From assembly GCA_030849465.1 (NCBI GenBank), contig JARVLF010000013.1, positions 744,001-808,000 of the forward strand: DNA of 64,000 nt, given 5' to 3'. The DNA is from Moesziomyces globuligerus (lineage: Eukaryota; Basidiomycota; Ustilaginomycetes; Ustilaginales; Ustilaginaceae). Made by a program: the position numbers and the translations under genes. The notes under the pieces are model-generated. The model searched no databases. It saw only the letters and a list, made by a program, of their open reading frames with translations, and was not told where the DNA came from. Positions 12,145 through 24,200 of the stretch are shown piece by piece (positions within the stretch are counted from its first letter, which is position 1; each line of letters begins with the position of its first letter).

Positions 12145-13962
12145 TCAGATCTTGAGCTCGCGGAATCCGCACACCTCGGCGGGTGACGGGCGCGCGTTCG
12201 ACTCGGGCTCCGCTGCAGCCTGCGCCCGCGCGCGGCCGACCTTCTCGAGCTGGCGCTCGCGCTTGCGCGCCTGCGCCGCATCGCGCTTCTCGCGCGCCGT
12301 GGGCACGCGCCGCTTGACCGCAATGCTCGACTTGTTCGGCAGGCCGTCCTTGCGCGGCCTTCCTCGGCCGCGCTTGATGATCTCGTACACCGTCTCGCCC
12401 TCCTCGGCTCCGTCCTCCACCACTGCCGCCTCGCCACCGCCTTGCTCGGCAGACGGAGCGTCAGGAGCAGGGAGGTCCGGCGATCGGCTCTGGGAGCGCC
12501 GCTTGGGACTGCGAATCATGCTCATGGTCATCGCATCCGACGACGCCGCCCGCTTGCTGCTTAGCCTCTCAACGCCGGGCGTGCTGCCGCGAGACCCTCC
12601 GGACGCTTCCGGTGAAGCACACGCCGTCGTGTCGCCTCCATCGTCCGTTGTAGCAGTGGTCGATGGCGACGAGCCTTCGCCGCTGCTGTGCGTCGCCGAC
12701 GTGTCCACAGACGATGGCGACGTCGCTCGCCACCGCCGCATATGATCCGGCAGAGGCGTCGGCGCCGCCAAGGTTCGATCGACGGAAGTCGTCGCCGCCG
12801 CCTCGCCCGCGGACGACACGGCCTGCAGCTCTGCGCCGACCTCTTCTTCGTCGATGATGGTATCCTTCTCCACCAGCAGCTCCACGACATGCGCCCAGTC
12901 ATTTAGATTATCGCGCAGCAGCCGGCGCACCTCCTGCAGGTCGTGATCGCCGCTTATGCTCTGCAGAACCATCTTTTCCTCCATCGTCGGCTCGGCGTCG
13001 TCCTTGGCGGAGCTGGTACTGTCGGCGTCGGGGGCGGCGGCGGCGGTGATGGTCTGCTCCTTGATGCGCGGTAGCCCAGAGTGCGGGCCGTCGAGGTTTC
13101 GGATCGAGCTGTAGTGCTCCCAGTTATGGTATGCGATGTAGAGCGGACCGTACGCCTCTGGAGGATGTGTCGGTGCCGAAGCGCTCGCCTCTTGCGATGC
13201 AACAGATGTTGATGCAGTCGCTTGGCTCGCTTGGGAGCTTTCCGCCTGTACTGATGTCTCTGTCGTGCTTGTGCTGGACGAAGGTGTTGAAGAGGATGGA
13301 TCGGTGTCGGCAACTTTGGGTGTCTTTTCGCGCTTCGTCTCCTCGCGCTTCTGCCGGCGCCGTTGACGCTCGGTGAGTGGAGCTGCTTCCGTGCCCGCTT
13401 CGATGGTGTTCTGCACCCGGAGTCGCTCCTGCTCTTTGAGCTCTCGCGCCCTTGATGCTTCGGGCGAGTCGTCGACGCCTTCGACCACGTAGACCAGTCC
13501 GGGCTGGACGATCTTGATCTGCTTGAGCTTCATCTGGGCGAAGGCATGCAGCTCGAGATGACCGCCGTAGGTGCCATTTTCGCGCATGAGGCGCACATAC
13601 TGGTCGAACGGCTTGTCGTCCACAAAGCCAGCAAACTTGTCGGGGCGTTCGGCGAGGTGGTCGCAGGTCTCCTGACGCAGCTCTGCATGTCGGGCCGGAT
13701 GACCATAGAGCTGATCGGACAGCGCTCGGAAGAGACAGTTGCCGTCGCCGGTGGTGTTGGCAGCATAGAGACCCATGCGCTTGAGCTGCGCGTTGAGGTC
13801 ACGCTCTACCTGCTCAGGATCGTCGAGGGCGTAGCTGTGTTTGGCGCGGCTGCTGCGTGTGATGCGCTCGTTCTTGAGCGTTGTCGCCGCTGCGCGGTTG
13901 CTGCGTCGGCTAGGCCCCGCGGCTGCGGCACGCTGAGGCCTTCCCATGGTGGCGGTGTGCAA
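12145..13962 (-). CDS. OTU-domain deubiquitinase, OTUD3-like
   Basis: The 605-residue protein is a predicted cysteine protease that removes ubiquitin. The OTU core starts near residue 55; the catalytic motif GDGNCLFRALSDQLYG places the nucleophile at C76 and its aspartate at D73, and the second conserved stretch WEHYSSIRN carries the catalytic histidine H283. In animal OTUD3 these two parts are about 80 residues apart. Here they are separated by about 200 residues because a charged and then Ser/Thr-rich insertion (about 180-265) interrupts the domain. After the domain come a possible UBA-like helical region (about 325-380: SISGDHDLQEVRRLL and following) and a basic, Ser-rich tail with AT-hook-like RGRGRPRK near residue 535, which suggests nuclear or DNA-associated function. 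A continuous single exon. Confidence 0.92.
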   Translation of the reverse strand: MHTATMGRPQRAAAAGPSRRSNRAAATTLKNERITRSSRAKHSYALDDPEQVERDLNAQLKRMGLYAANTTGDGNCLFRALSDQLYGHPARHAELRQETCDHLAERPDKFAGFVDDKPFDQYVRLMRENGTYGGHLELHAFAQMKLKQIKIVQPGLVYVVEGVDDSPEASRARELKEQERLRVQNTIEAGTEAAPLTERQRRRQKREETKREKTPKVADTDPSSSTPSSSTSTTETSVQAESSQASQATASTSVASQEASASAPTHPPEAYGPLYIAYHNWEHYSSIRNLDGPHSGLPRIKEQTITAAAAPDADSTSSAKDDAEPTMEEKMVLQSISGDHDLQEVRRLLRDNLNDWAHVVELLVEKDTIIDEEEVGAELQAVSSAGEAAATTSVDRTLAAPTPLPDHMRRWRATSPSSVDTSATHSSGEGSSPSTTATTDDGGDTTACASPEASGGSRGSTPGVERLSSKRAASSDAMTMSMIRSPKRRSQSRSPDLPAPDAPSAEQGGGEAAVVEDGAEEGETVYEIIKRGRGRPRKDGLPNKSSIAVKRRVPTAREKRDAAQARKRERQLEKVGRARAQAAAEPESNARPSPAEVCGFRELKI

Positions 13963-15126
13963 GGAGTGCGCCAGATCGATGCAGGGATGGGCTTAATTGG
14001 TGTAGGCACGTGAAATGCACGCCATCTATGTGTCCATGAAGACAGTCGATTTGATGGCGCCCCTAAGATATGGATCGAATGCGACGGGGATGGCGAGACA
14101 AGATCACTGTCGTATGATAGGAATAGCCGAGACTTTAAGGCTGCGGTGCTGATGGTGGCGAGCCGATGATGGTGCTCGTACGAACGCTGCACGTATTGCT
14201 GATCTGAGCGCGACGATCTATGTCCACGTCGTAGGGGCCGATGAAAGAAGCGAGCGTGCCCGAGGAGCGATCAGGATGTCGAGACGAGTGGTGGGTCGAA
14301 AGGGAACGTCGCGTGACGCGTTCGCTATGCTGAACGAGACCTAGGGTAATGTCGAGAGGCGTAGCTGCTGGCGGGTATAGGCTGCGACACGTAGGCCGTG
14401 GATGAGACGACGCTCTCCGAAGTGTGACTGGCCAGTGGGATGCGAAGGGCAATCGAAGGGGTCGCGAGGGCGTCTCTGGCGACAGCGACGAGGCGTTGCT
14501 ACTGTAGAGTGTGAATGTGAGATGTCTGCAGTCACCGCTACGCCCGGCGCAGGTCAGCAGAAGGCAAAAGCCAAAATTCGTCTCGTGAGTCTGCTTGAAA
14601 GGGGGGGGCGCATCTGTCAGACGTGTCGTGCGCGATCCACTCGGCTGCACTGCACCACAGCGCCGAGGCTCTCTGCTGCTCCCAAGTTCAAGTTGCTTTT
14701 TCTGCCGCCCAGAGAGACAAGTCAGAGCAGAGGTAAAAGAAAAAAAAATTCCGACAAATCGCAGAGTGATGTGATTGCATGGATTTCCAAACGATGGCCA
14801 TCCTGTCCTGGCTCCTGCAGCGCAGCCCAGTGCCACGTCCACAAGGCACCGGCACCCTTCTCCACACGGGCCAGCCGACGCCCACCCAATCGTGTGGGCT
14901 TGCGCTCAGCTGCATGTCGTGTTTGCAACCCCACCAGACCAGAGCCGCTCTGGCTAGATCGGGTGCACGCCATGCCGCCGATCTCACACTATCACACGGT
15001 CCACTCCATGCTGTGCACCCGACGTGGCCAGTGTGGCTCGAGCATCACTGTTGCAGTCGCATCAGCGAGGCTGAGATTCGAGGCTGTGATTCGCCTTTTG
15101 CAAGTCCCCAGCGAGTGAGATAGACC
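13963..15126. other. Intergenic region
   Basis: This holds the promoter of the OTU gene (right side) and the 3' flank of the unknown multi-exon gene at 15127. Both neighbours are on the minus strand. Open frames here are short, mutually overlapping and without recognisable domains. Confidence 0.4.
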
Positions 15127-16623
15127 TCAAGCCCAAGGAGGGTCCGAATAGGACACAGGAGAGTCCGGGAGCATCTCCTCGATGCATCGCTCTACCAGGT
15201 GATCCAGCGCTGGATCTGCCAGACAGAGCCTGTGGGCGTCACTGACGATGCACGCCACCGCGCTCGGAGACGGCCAGCCACCATGCATCGCTGCCTCGAT
15301 TCGAGCGAAGTCTGCAGGTTGGCCGGTGTGCACCGCTAGGCTCGTCTGCGTGTCGGACCAGGTCACCTCAGAGCTCTGCGAGGAGCCGTCTTGCCATCCT
15401 TGCTGGCTCTCCTGGCTACGCCGGCCATGGTCCGTCGAGTTTCGATGGCTGCGAGCAGCAGCTTCAGCCACGACCGCGTCCGAGAGGCGGGAGGCTTCCT
15501 CTCCGTCGCAGCGTCTCGGAGCCGTGTTGGACGTCTTCATCGCGACAAGCCGCTGCAGAAGGCTACCATCCTCGGAAGGGTCGTCGTCTCCTCGCGGCCG
15601 GACATCTGGTGTGTCGACGGGCCTGTCTGGAGCGGGACCGCTCTCTGGTTTAGCAGTGACTGGTGTCGTTTCTGGCACAGTGGGATCGGCTTTGGCTGCC
15701 GATGCAGGTTTCTCGAGAGACGCAGGCGCGGTCCGCATTACACTCTCGGGCTGTTCAAAGTGCTTCCAAAGATTAGAAGCCCTCCATGCGGACTGCTAGT
15801 ATCGAAGAGGGTATGAGCTCTGCTCACCTCGATCAAGCCCAGGAAGAACGCTTTGTCCTGCTCTCGCGAGAAGTGAAGCTGCATGCGATGGGACTGAACC
15901 CAAGCGAGGAGCGCTGTCTTCAGCCTCTCGATCCACACGACGTGCATCCCACCGAGCCTCAGCCTACCTTGGTCGCATCAAGCTGATCTATGTATCGAAT
16001 GCCAATGATGAGACCTCTGTGCGTAGCTTCGACAGCCGAGAGTCGCTGCTCCGTGCGATAGTAGGTCCTATTCACGCTCGCCAAGTCAACGTCCTCCTGA
16101 GCCGTCGACACATCCCAGGATGAAGCAATCATCTTCAGTAACGCTTCCCCACCTCCTCGTCTTCGTACCATCTCATGTGCGCTGGTCACAACATCTGTCT
16201 CCCTACCAGTATGATTGCCTCCCGTGGTTGAGAGTGTACATCCTTCCGTCCTGTTTCGATGCGCTCGGGCCGTTCCGCATGCGCCCCGCTAACCACTGGC
16301 GCGCAAACAGACGTATAGGGGGCTTCACCGCTCAGTGCGGTCGATCCGCATTCCACGATGACCCGCAGCTGACGAACCGCCGGCACCTTTGCAGGTACCA
16401 TGTCTCCGCTGCGATCAGCCCCAGCATCAGTCTTCACAGATGCATCTGCGGCGGGTTGCGAGAAGACGACCCTGCAGCTCAGGTTTTTGCCGGAGAATTG
16501 CTGCCACGCGATGTCGTCGCTCTTGGCCTGCCCCTGGCTGCCCGACCGCGACAAAGACTGAGAGCCACGGAGAAATTTGTCGAGAGTGGCTATCCACGTC
16601 AACTGCTCGGTCAAACTCAGCAT
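15127..16623 (-). CDS. Four-exon gene of unknown function
   Basis: I could join four minus-strand exons in one frame: 16207-16623, 15968-16096, 15828-15857 and 15127-15750, separated by introns of 110, 110 and 77 bases with donors GTAGGG, GTAGGC and GTGAGC and CAG acceptors. The predicted product has 399 residues. The 3' intron is the best supported, with a CTAAT branch-like site. The first two introns rest on phase and length only. The start used is the ATG of MLSLTEQLTWIATLDKF; open frame continues upstream to 16773, so an extra 5' exon is possible. The first exon looks like a folded domain, the second contains a helical stretch (RTYYRTEQRLSAVEATHRGL), and the last exon is Ser/Pro-rich before a folded end. 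No family is recognised. Confidence 0.45.
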
Positions 16624-18041
16624 GTTGTGGACGAATGGAGGAGGTGAAGGAGCTGTTGAGGTTGAGGAGCCGGCGCCGTAAGCTGCACCCTTCAGGCAGT
16701 GCAAGGGCCACGATCCGGATCTTGATCTATTGGGTATCCAGGCCGATCTGAGCAAATTTGTCTCGTACGACACGATTTCGCGCGGGAAGCCATAGCCCGA
16801 ATTCGCCGCTCACAATTTCGAACTCGCCCAGGAGGGCCCGAATTCCACGGCCGGAGTGGCAGGCTTGCGGTCATGAACTGCTTGGCCAGCCGATGTGGCG
16901 GAGGTGGATTCGACGGCACATCCGACCGGCAGATCCGCAGTAGTCGGCCGATCCGACCTGATGAGTGGCTCTTCTCAAGCCTCATCGTAGTGTGACCTTA
17001 TATCGGCGGTACCGAAGGAGGATCAAGAGCTGCGCGCCCTGGCTTAGACCGAGTGCAGAGGAGCTGGCAGAGGAGAACTTGTGACTTAGGCCTTCATTCC
17101 GCACGATCGACGCTGTTGGACTGAGCCAAGCCAAGCTCGGGCAGCGAGACACGGGGGAGACGCCTGTGGGAAATTCGGCAAGCGCCGAAGGGGGAGACGG
17201 ATCGACGCATTTGCGCGACGCAGACAGCCGAGTCGCTTTCATTTCAGCCATCACTCCGTTCCAAGCCAGCAAAAAGAACGAGCATGCGCAGAAGCAGCGG
17301 AATGAACGGGACTCGACGCGAAGGGCAACCCCAGATTTGGGGGCCCTCTTTGGCTGCACTTTTTCGACCGTGTGACCGACCTGCGGGCCAGCACTGGCGC
17401 GTTCTGGCGACGCCTCTGGAGCGCAGTCCGTCGCGGTCGCGCCTGCCCGCTCCCGCTCGCTCGCTCCTTCCTCCACCTCGAGGTGGCGGAGGATCCCCTC
17501 TCGCCCGACCATGCCTTGCCGCCCGTTTCGGCCTCTCGACATGAAGCTCACACCCATCCATCCCTCCTTACCTTTCCACCACACTCGCATCTTCCTTCAA
17601 CGCTCGCACCCATCCAAACCGAACCGCACCACGCCCACACTACGCCCACACACTCCTTTATACTTCGACTGAAGCGAACCCAGACGACGCTTCTCTTACG
17701 AACGTCTCGCTTCCCTCGACGGCTTCGATCCGGTAAATCCTACCGAAGCAGCTTCAGTACTCGACAGCTGGTCCGAAAAAAAGGCCGCTCAATTTCCACG
17801 CCAGAAGTAACCAGGCTAGGCAGTTCAGCACTCTGGTCCCGCGACCGGATTTTCTAGGCATTTCTCGTTTTTCTCGCTTTTTCGCGTCGCGAACCGATCC
17901 AGTTACGCATCCGTCCAACCGCGCTCCGCAGCCTTCGCAACTCGGCTCCCACCGTCCGGTCAGCCAGCCTCTATTCCTCACCTGCCCTCCGTGCACTTCT
18001 TGGCTCTTCGCCTCCCCACCAACGAACTCGGCATTGCCAAC
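16624..18041. other. Divergent intergenic region with long leader
   Basis: It separates the minus-strand unknown gene from the plus-strand orphan. A minus-strand open frame (16982-17590) shows no domain and is judged chance. From about 17550 the plus strand is rich in C, T and A, typical of a long 5' leader for the orphan. Confidence 0.45.
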
Positions 18042-18767
18042 ATGGTTTTCCAAGGCTTTGGATTCGAAGCAAGCACCTGCAACCCGATCAACCTCAGCCC
18101 GGGCTCGGTGGCTGCGCCGCTGAACATGGTCGGCGGCGGCGCCGCTGGCGCGTGCAACAAGAAGCGCAAGGCGTTCGATGATATGGACTCGTATGCCGAT
18201 GGCAACGGTGACTTCCACGCGCGTCCCAAGCTCAGTCTGCCGCGTTCGGCCGGACTGGTCTTTAACGGCGATGCGCAGTTCCATCCGCTCCCCGCCGATG
18301 TCAACCAGGCGATGCTCGCTCAGCTCGGCCACAACCCGTTTGCGGGCAACGGCGGCGCGGCGGGATCGAGCTTCGTGACGCCGTCGTCGTCGTCTAGCTC
18401 AGGCTTCCTCGCGGGTCACGAGCACAAGTCGTCCTCGGGCTCGGACTACTTTAGCACCGCGGCTCCGTCGCAGTACCCGGACGTGGAACCGTATCCGCCC
18501 ACATCGCCGTCTTCGGCGTACGGCATCCTGGGTCCTGCTCCCGGTCGTCACAACTCGTTCTCGGAATCCGACGGCATGGAAGTCGACTACGGGAGTAATC
18601 CCAACTCTGCAAGCATCCATGGCCCCAACTGCAAAAGCATCCCTCAGCTCTGCGTCAGGTACAACGACGGCGCAGGTTCGGAGCTCTGGGCCACCTGCCC
18701 CGATTGCGGAGCCTGCTCCAAGGTCGAGTCCAATCAGCCTGCCAGCAGCCTCTGCTACTCTCCGTGA
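18042..18767 (+). CDS. Orphan smut protein MVFQGFGFEAS...
   Basis: A 241-residue protein with no recognised domain. I chose the ATG at 18042 rather than the in-frame ATG at 17991 because MVFQGFGFEA starts the better-composed sequence. It has a basic cluster NKKRKAFDD (about 45-53) that could be a nuclear localisation signal, a Ser-rich and Pro/Tyr-rich low-complexity middle, and a compact C-terminal patch LCVRYNDGAGSELWATCPDC with four cysteines (CPDCGAC and CYSP near the end) that could bind metal. A long C/T-rich leader precedes it. The composition resembles regulatory or nuclear proteins, but that is inference only. Confidence 0.7.
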   Translation: MVFQGFGFEASTCNPINLSPGSVAAPLNMVGGGAAGACNKKRKAFDDMDSYADGNGDFHARPKLSLPRSAGLVFNGDAQFHPLPADVNQAMLAQLGHNPFAGNGGAAGSSFVTPSSSSSSGFLAGHEHKSSSGSDYFSTAAPSQYPDVEPYPPTSPSSAYGILGPAPGRHNSFSESDGMEVDYGSNPNSASIHGPNCKSIPQLCVRYNDGAGSELWATCPDCGACSKVESNQPASSLCYSP

Positions 18768-19449
18768 CCGCCACTTACGTCGCTGTTACCCCATGTAATG
18801 GCTAGCCATGCCGTTGGCGTGTTGATCCTTTGCTCCTCGGCTCCCAAGTTCGCAGAACTTGCCCAGAAAAAAATATCCCCCGACCCTCCCTCGCTCTAGT
18901 CTCGCTCCCAACTTGAGCTCCTGTATTCTATAGTCGCGTTTTGTCTTGCTCTCGCTATGTCTCTTGTTGTCTTTCTTCTTGGCTACCGTTTAGTCGCTAT
19001 CGCAATTCCGCTTGCTCAACCTTCGGTGCTGCGCCCCAAGGGTTTCTGGATTTCAATTGTACAACATCTTGCCTCCCACGTTTCAGCGTTGCTTCTCTGG
19101 CTGTGTTGCCTTTTTCGATTGTCGAACTCTGGGTGTGGTGTCCTTCTCGATTGTCAAAGTGAGAGCTCAATTCGTGAGAGAGACACGCAAAGAAAAGTAT
19201 CACAGATGGAAAAGGTGTTGATTCGGAGTCGCCTCCTGAAGGTCAGAACAAGAGGGATTAACAAACGGAACAATCACCGACTGTGAAGATTGTGAAAGGG
19301 GGAGGATGATGGGTGAAAGATGACTGCATTGGCATTGCCAAGATGCACACGGGGCTATTTTTTGAACGAGAGCCGACACGGGAACAGAGGTATCAACGAC
19401 TGGAAAGCAGGGATCACAGCGGAATCAAAGAACCGGACCGCGCGCAGAT
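18768..19449. other. 3' region between the orphan and the Grp1-like gene
   Basis: The two flanking genes converge on this stretch. It is visibly less GC-rich than its neighbours and holds only short frames, so it is probably 3' untranslated and terminator sequence. Confidence 0.45.
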
Positions 19450-19471
19450 CTACTGGCTCTGGCCGTTGTAT
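19450..19471 (-). other. Alternative terminal exon of the Grp1-like gene
   Basis: A pyrimidine-rich acceptor (GCTCTTTACAG) is followed by a 22-base coding stretch that completes the same split glycine codon as the main last exon and reads YNGQSQ then stop. Joining exon 1 directly to it would need a 926-base intron and would give a shorter tail than the proximal exon (NSYGAQ-like region through YNGQGY). Both exons share the YNGQ ending, which argues that this is a real alternative rather than chance. Confidence 0.45.
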
Positions 19472-19744
19472 CTGTAAAGAGCAAGATCAAACAACACAAA
19501 TACATAAGGTCAGTTGGAATCGCTCCAGGTGATAGCAAGCAGAGAGCAGACTCAGATAGCGCTGAGATCAAGATCGGCGATGCGGCAAGACGAAAAGATG
19601 CGGGCTTGCGAATCTGGATCGATTCATTCAGCGCGAAGTACAGGAACGAGCAGGAAGACCGATGTTCGCAGAGCGCAACGGCTATAGTGGTAAGCCCTTC
19701 GAGGCGCAATGCTGATACGGGAAAGATCGCGAGGGCGGAGCAGC

Positions 19745-20903
19745 TTAGTAGCCCTGGCCGTTGTAACCACCGCCGTTCTGCTGCGAAGGCTGCTGGAAGC
19801 TCTGCTGGGCACCGTAGCTGTTGGTATGTCGAGAGGAACGTAACGACAAGAAATCGCCGCGAGGCGGGTCGAACACGGAGAGAGATCGATATCGGACGAA
19901 GAAGCGAAAGGTTGACGAGCGTTGAGGTACCAGAGACCGTACGACCGAAACGAGAAGCCACGACGGAGCGCATGTCGATATGAGGGCATGGACGAAACGG
20001 AAACGAGAACGAAAGCAGAAGACACAATTGAGAACCTGAACCTGCCAAGACGTGGTGAAGCGGAGGAGGAGGGACGGGAAGCAAAGATCGGCAGCATCGG
20101 CTAATTCTAGACTTCTCGTCGATCGACGGCCGGCGGCCGATCGACAGATTGTCGAACTTCCATGGTCCGCCGAGATTGCGCGTCATAACGTCGCGTCGTG
20201 ATCAGCTACGAGGCTGAGGGTCACGACATGGCGACGGCGGAGCTAGCAGCTGAGAAACCGCCAACGGATTGGCAGCGTAGGACTTGGAACGGAGAAGGCG
20301 GGACGCAGCTGCTGGCGACGAGCCAGCTTGTAGGGAGCCAGGAGCCAGAAGGGTCATCGGGAGCAGAGGAACGGAACGAGACCAAAAAATTACTTACCCG
20401 CCGTAGCCACCCTGCTGGGGGGCGCCGTAGCCCTGCTGAGGAGCGGCGTAGCCGCCCTGCTGGGGCTGGAAGCCGGGCTGCTGGTAGCCACCGTAGCCGC
20501 CCTGCTGGGGGTAGCCGCCGGGCTGCTGCTGGAAGCCGGGCTGCTGCTGGAAACCGGGCTGGCCGCCGTAGCCGCCGTAGCCACCAGCGCCGCCGTAAGC
20601 GTTGGCACCGTACTGGCTGGTGACACCACCGTAGCCACCGCCCATGCCGCCGGCGGGGCGCGAGTTGGCCATGTTGACGCGGATGCGACGGCCGTCAAGC
20701 TCCTGCTCGTTGAGGGCGGCGATGGCAGCGTCAGCCTCGCCCTGGGTGGCGAAGGTGACGAAGCCGAAGCCACGCGAGCGGCCGGTCTCGCGGTCCTTCA
20801 TGACAATGTAGTCGGTGAGCTGACCGTAAGCCGAGAAGGCATGGGCGAGGCTGTCGTCGGTGGTGTTCCACGAGAGGTTTCCAACGTAAACTTTGGCGGC
20901 CAT
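19745..20903 (-). CDS. Glycine-rich single-RRM RNA-binding protein, Grp1-like
   Basis: Exon 1 (20398-20903) and exon 2 (19745-19817) are joined across a 580-base intron with donor GTAAGT and acceptor CCAACAG, giving 192 residues. The N-terminal RRM carries RNP2 VYVGNL (5-10) and RNP1 RGFGFVTF (44-51); the rest is Gly/Gln/Tyr-rich with repeated GFQQQPG and GYGGYQQ units and ends NGGGYNGQGY. This architecture matches U. maydis Grp1, an accessory component of endosomal mRNA transport, and plant and animal cold-inducible glycine-rich proteins. A 5' leader intron (20932-21290, donor GTAAGT, acceptor CTACAG) is likely. A second, more distal last exon exists (separate entry). Confidence 0.88.
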
Positions 20904-20931
20904 CTTGAACTAGTTGCTACGAGTAGACAGG

Positions 20932-21290
20932 CTGTAGAGGAATCCGAAAGACTATCTGTGTCGATGGCGAGTCGGCAGGGTGTTGTGCGATGGCAGGTGG
21001 AAAGGGAGACGGAAGGCGTGGTTTGCGTGCGAGCGGAGCAGTGGTTGGTCAAGAGAGGATCGGTGGCGTGCGAGACATTCAGGCGGATAACATGATGGTC
21101 AGTATGCTGGACGAAAAGATGCCTTCTTTTGGCGAATAGGTGATGGTGCGCTGTGCTGAGCCAGTCCGAATGCGGTCTAGGCAAGCTGCATACGTGCGGC
21201 CCTTCGCAACATAGAGTGCAATTGCTGACATGTCGTGCAGGCTGCCAGGCCGGGGCTGGGTTGGAGGAGGCGTGGTAGGTTGAAACTTAC
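20932..21290 (-). other. 5' leader intron of the Grp1-like gene
   Basis: A consensus donor GGTAAGT at 21290 and a pyrimidine-preceded CTACAG acceptor at 20932 lie upstream of the start codon, which sits about 27 bases into the following exon. Leader introns are common in highly expressed fungal RNA-binding protein genes. Confidence 0.6.
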
Positions 21291-21291
21291 C

Positions 21292-24200
21292 GATACAATC
21301 GAGCCGATGCTTGAAGCCGAGACGAGAAGACGAGACGGACGAGTCTGAGACGAGAGTGTTGCGATGAGAGGGCGAAACCGAAACGAAGCTCGACGATACG
21401 AAACCGGGAACTGCGGGACAAAAGAGGAGATGGTGTTGCAGAAGCAATGCGGACAGGCAGCTAAAGCTCAGCCGTGCTTGCGTGGCTGCGAGTGCTGAGC
21501 GCAGGGCAGAGGCAGGACTGGCCGACGCGCAGCCACTTGGGCCTGGCGATGGCTGCGTGCGTGTCGCTGGTGCGGTCTGTTTGTGTGTGTGGGCTGCGCT
21601 GTGGCCGCGCGCCCGCCCTGTGCGGGTCTGGGTGCGCAGGTGGGGCCAGACGCCAGGATTCGTGCTCGCTTCGCATTTGGGCTGGCTAGCGCAACTGTCG
21701 GACCCACCCTCCTCGCCCAGCTGGCTTCTTCTGGCTTCTCGCTCGCGCTCTGCCGCTCCAGGACGTGTGTCTGTGTCGGACTCTTCTGGCCACCTGACAC
21801 GGTGCCATTTCCCTGCAACCGAGCCTCCTCTTGCTAGCCTGAGCTTTGGAAAATCTCTAACGATTACAAACTCTGCGGGTGCTTTTTAAACGTGAGTTCG
21901 GTCTGCTTTGAATACGCCGGGCTGGACACTATTCTCTGGAGCTCAGTCCAAAGTCGAATCTCATCGAGATCAAAGTTTGGTGTTGGACGACTGCCGATCG
22001 GGACGCACTCGGCCGATAGCGTGCCTTTGAGACTGGCTGCTGGAGCGAACGACCACTGCCGGTCTGAGTGGCCTATGTGCTCCTGTCTAGCCCCGGTTTG
22101 GCGATGTCCGTCCCTGTTTACGTGGCGTGGTGCCGTGCCGCTGGATGGTCGTACCGTCATCGTCGGTGTCTGCGCATGTGAGCGCGATGAGCGGTGGAAA
22201 GGCACAGATGAAAATGGGGACATGAAAATCGCACTGGGACGATTTGTTAGCTCAGGTGACTGCACAATTCTCGACCTTGGCGACGGCAAGACTGCCATCG
22301 GCCAGACCCAGCCTCTGCCAACAGTGAAGGACGACACAGCCGACTGGGGCAGACCACGCACACGAAAAGAGATAGCGGGCTCGTCCGCAGGCTGCTTCAA
22401 CAGAAGACACCGCACGTCCGAGGAATGCCTCTCGTGCACGACGAGGATGGGTCAGGATTCGTCTGGCGCAAAGGGCACGCAGCCGATGGTTCCACCTGCC
22501 AGATGGCGCCGATCCTCAAGCCCAGCCGCGTTGCGCGCAATGCCGAGCGAAGCCAGCTAGCCAGCCAGCGGGGCTCATATCTGTACCGCATCGTCAGGGC
22601 ATGTGCTCGGCACGGAACGGAGCTTTGCCGAGGGTCAGGCAGGAAGAGTCGCCTCCAGTTAAGGCACGCCTTGGGAATGTGTCAGGGCGACAGGTGTCTC
22701 GAAGCCACCTGCCCATCCGAGCGTTCCAGCGAATGACGGCTCGCGCCGAAGCGGGAGCGGGTGACGGTGCAAGGTGCGGCGCTTCACGACAGCAAGGGCT
22801 GACAACTGCAGCAGCGCCAAAATGCCTGCCAAGCCTTTGCGGCTCGCGGTACTTGATTTGGCGGTGAGGGTGCAAGAAGGCTGACGCCTCAACACGCGCG
22901 CTGCGCGCTGCGCACTGCAACACCCCACGCCGAGCTACTCTACTGTATCTGCTCCACAGCAACAGAGTTGGCTCGAAATGGCAGGCGTCGGCGCTCGGTC
23001 TACTGCCGACACCCGCCTTCGGCGCTTCCGTAGCAACCAGCGTCCAGCATCCGCCATCTAGGCGAGGGCGCCTAGGGTCGCGGATCTGCGGCAAAGCCGC
23101 TCTCGCCGAGATGCGGATGCGTCGGCAAGGCGCGGCAGATGCTCGCTCGTCGCGGCTCCGTCGCGAGGAGGGGCAGTGACGGACGACTTCCGATGCAAGA
23201 CGAGCGCAGCCTCCTCAAGCGCAAGATTTGCGCCTCCTGCAAGCGCGGCAGGTGATGTGCACGCCGTCAGAATTCAAAGCCAGACTGGCCGATGCCCAAG
23301 CAGAGTCCACCCATCAGCAGGATCGCGCAACGCTCGAGTCGTCGCGCCTCGGTGCTCGGAGTTGCGTCGACGCATGTGCGGCAACTTTGAGATGCAGCCT
23401 CTGCTGAAAACAATACCTCCTGACTCTGACAAGAAGCCGGCGACGACACAAAGCATTGCGCCTCTCGTTGTCCCCGAGGACGGGGCACAGCAGACAGTAT
23501 CAAAGGGGCCAAGCTCTTCGCCCGGCTTGTTGTTCTGGAGCATGATCGACACCCTGACAATGCCGACCGCCTTGGCGAGCGGGAAGCGGAGCAGATTGCA
23601 TGGCCAGCAATGCCAGCTAGTCGGACCTGAAATTCGAATGGCGCTCCTCAATCGCCCTCTTACTCACTGGAAAATGCACTCGCCTGCGCTGCATTGTAAA
23701 ATAAAATGTGTTTTACGTATTTTAGGGGCATCGGCGGTCCCCTCTCGTGCCGAGCCAGTTCGAAGCGTGGTCGCCTGCCGAGGTTTGAACAGGCCGACGA
23801 TCTCGAATGAATTTTCCGTTGAATGCTGCCAACCCACACAAGCGCCACACCGCCCGCGTGCACTTGATCGTGATTATCCTTGGTCAGCAGGGGGGGAAAA
23901 AAAAAGAAGGAAAAATATCGAGGAGGCACGCGTGCGGTCGGGCGGGCAAGCAGGCGGCAGGCGGCGTGCCGCTGGTCGGCTCTGCTGGCGGCCTCGACTC
24001 GCTTGGCGGTGTGCTGAGCGCTCGAGGTTGACTGCAGGGAATCTGCGACAGCTGAGACCAACGCGTTTAGGCTGTGTGCCTTTGAGGCGCGCAGAGGCTG
24101 GTGCGTGCAATCTCACGCCACGCCGAACCCGCTTCTCCCCCTGACTCGTGGCCGTCGCCTTGCTGGGCTGGTTGGGCTGGCTGAGCCCACCCTAGCTGCA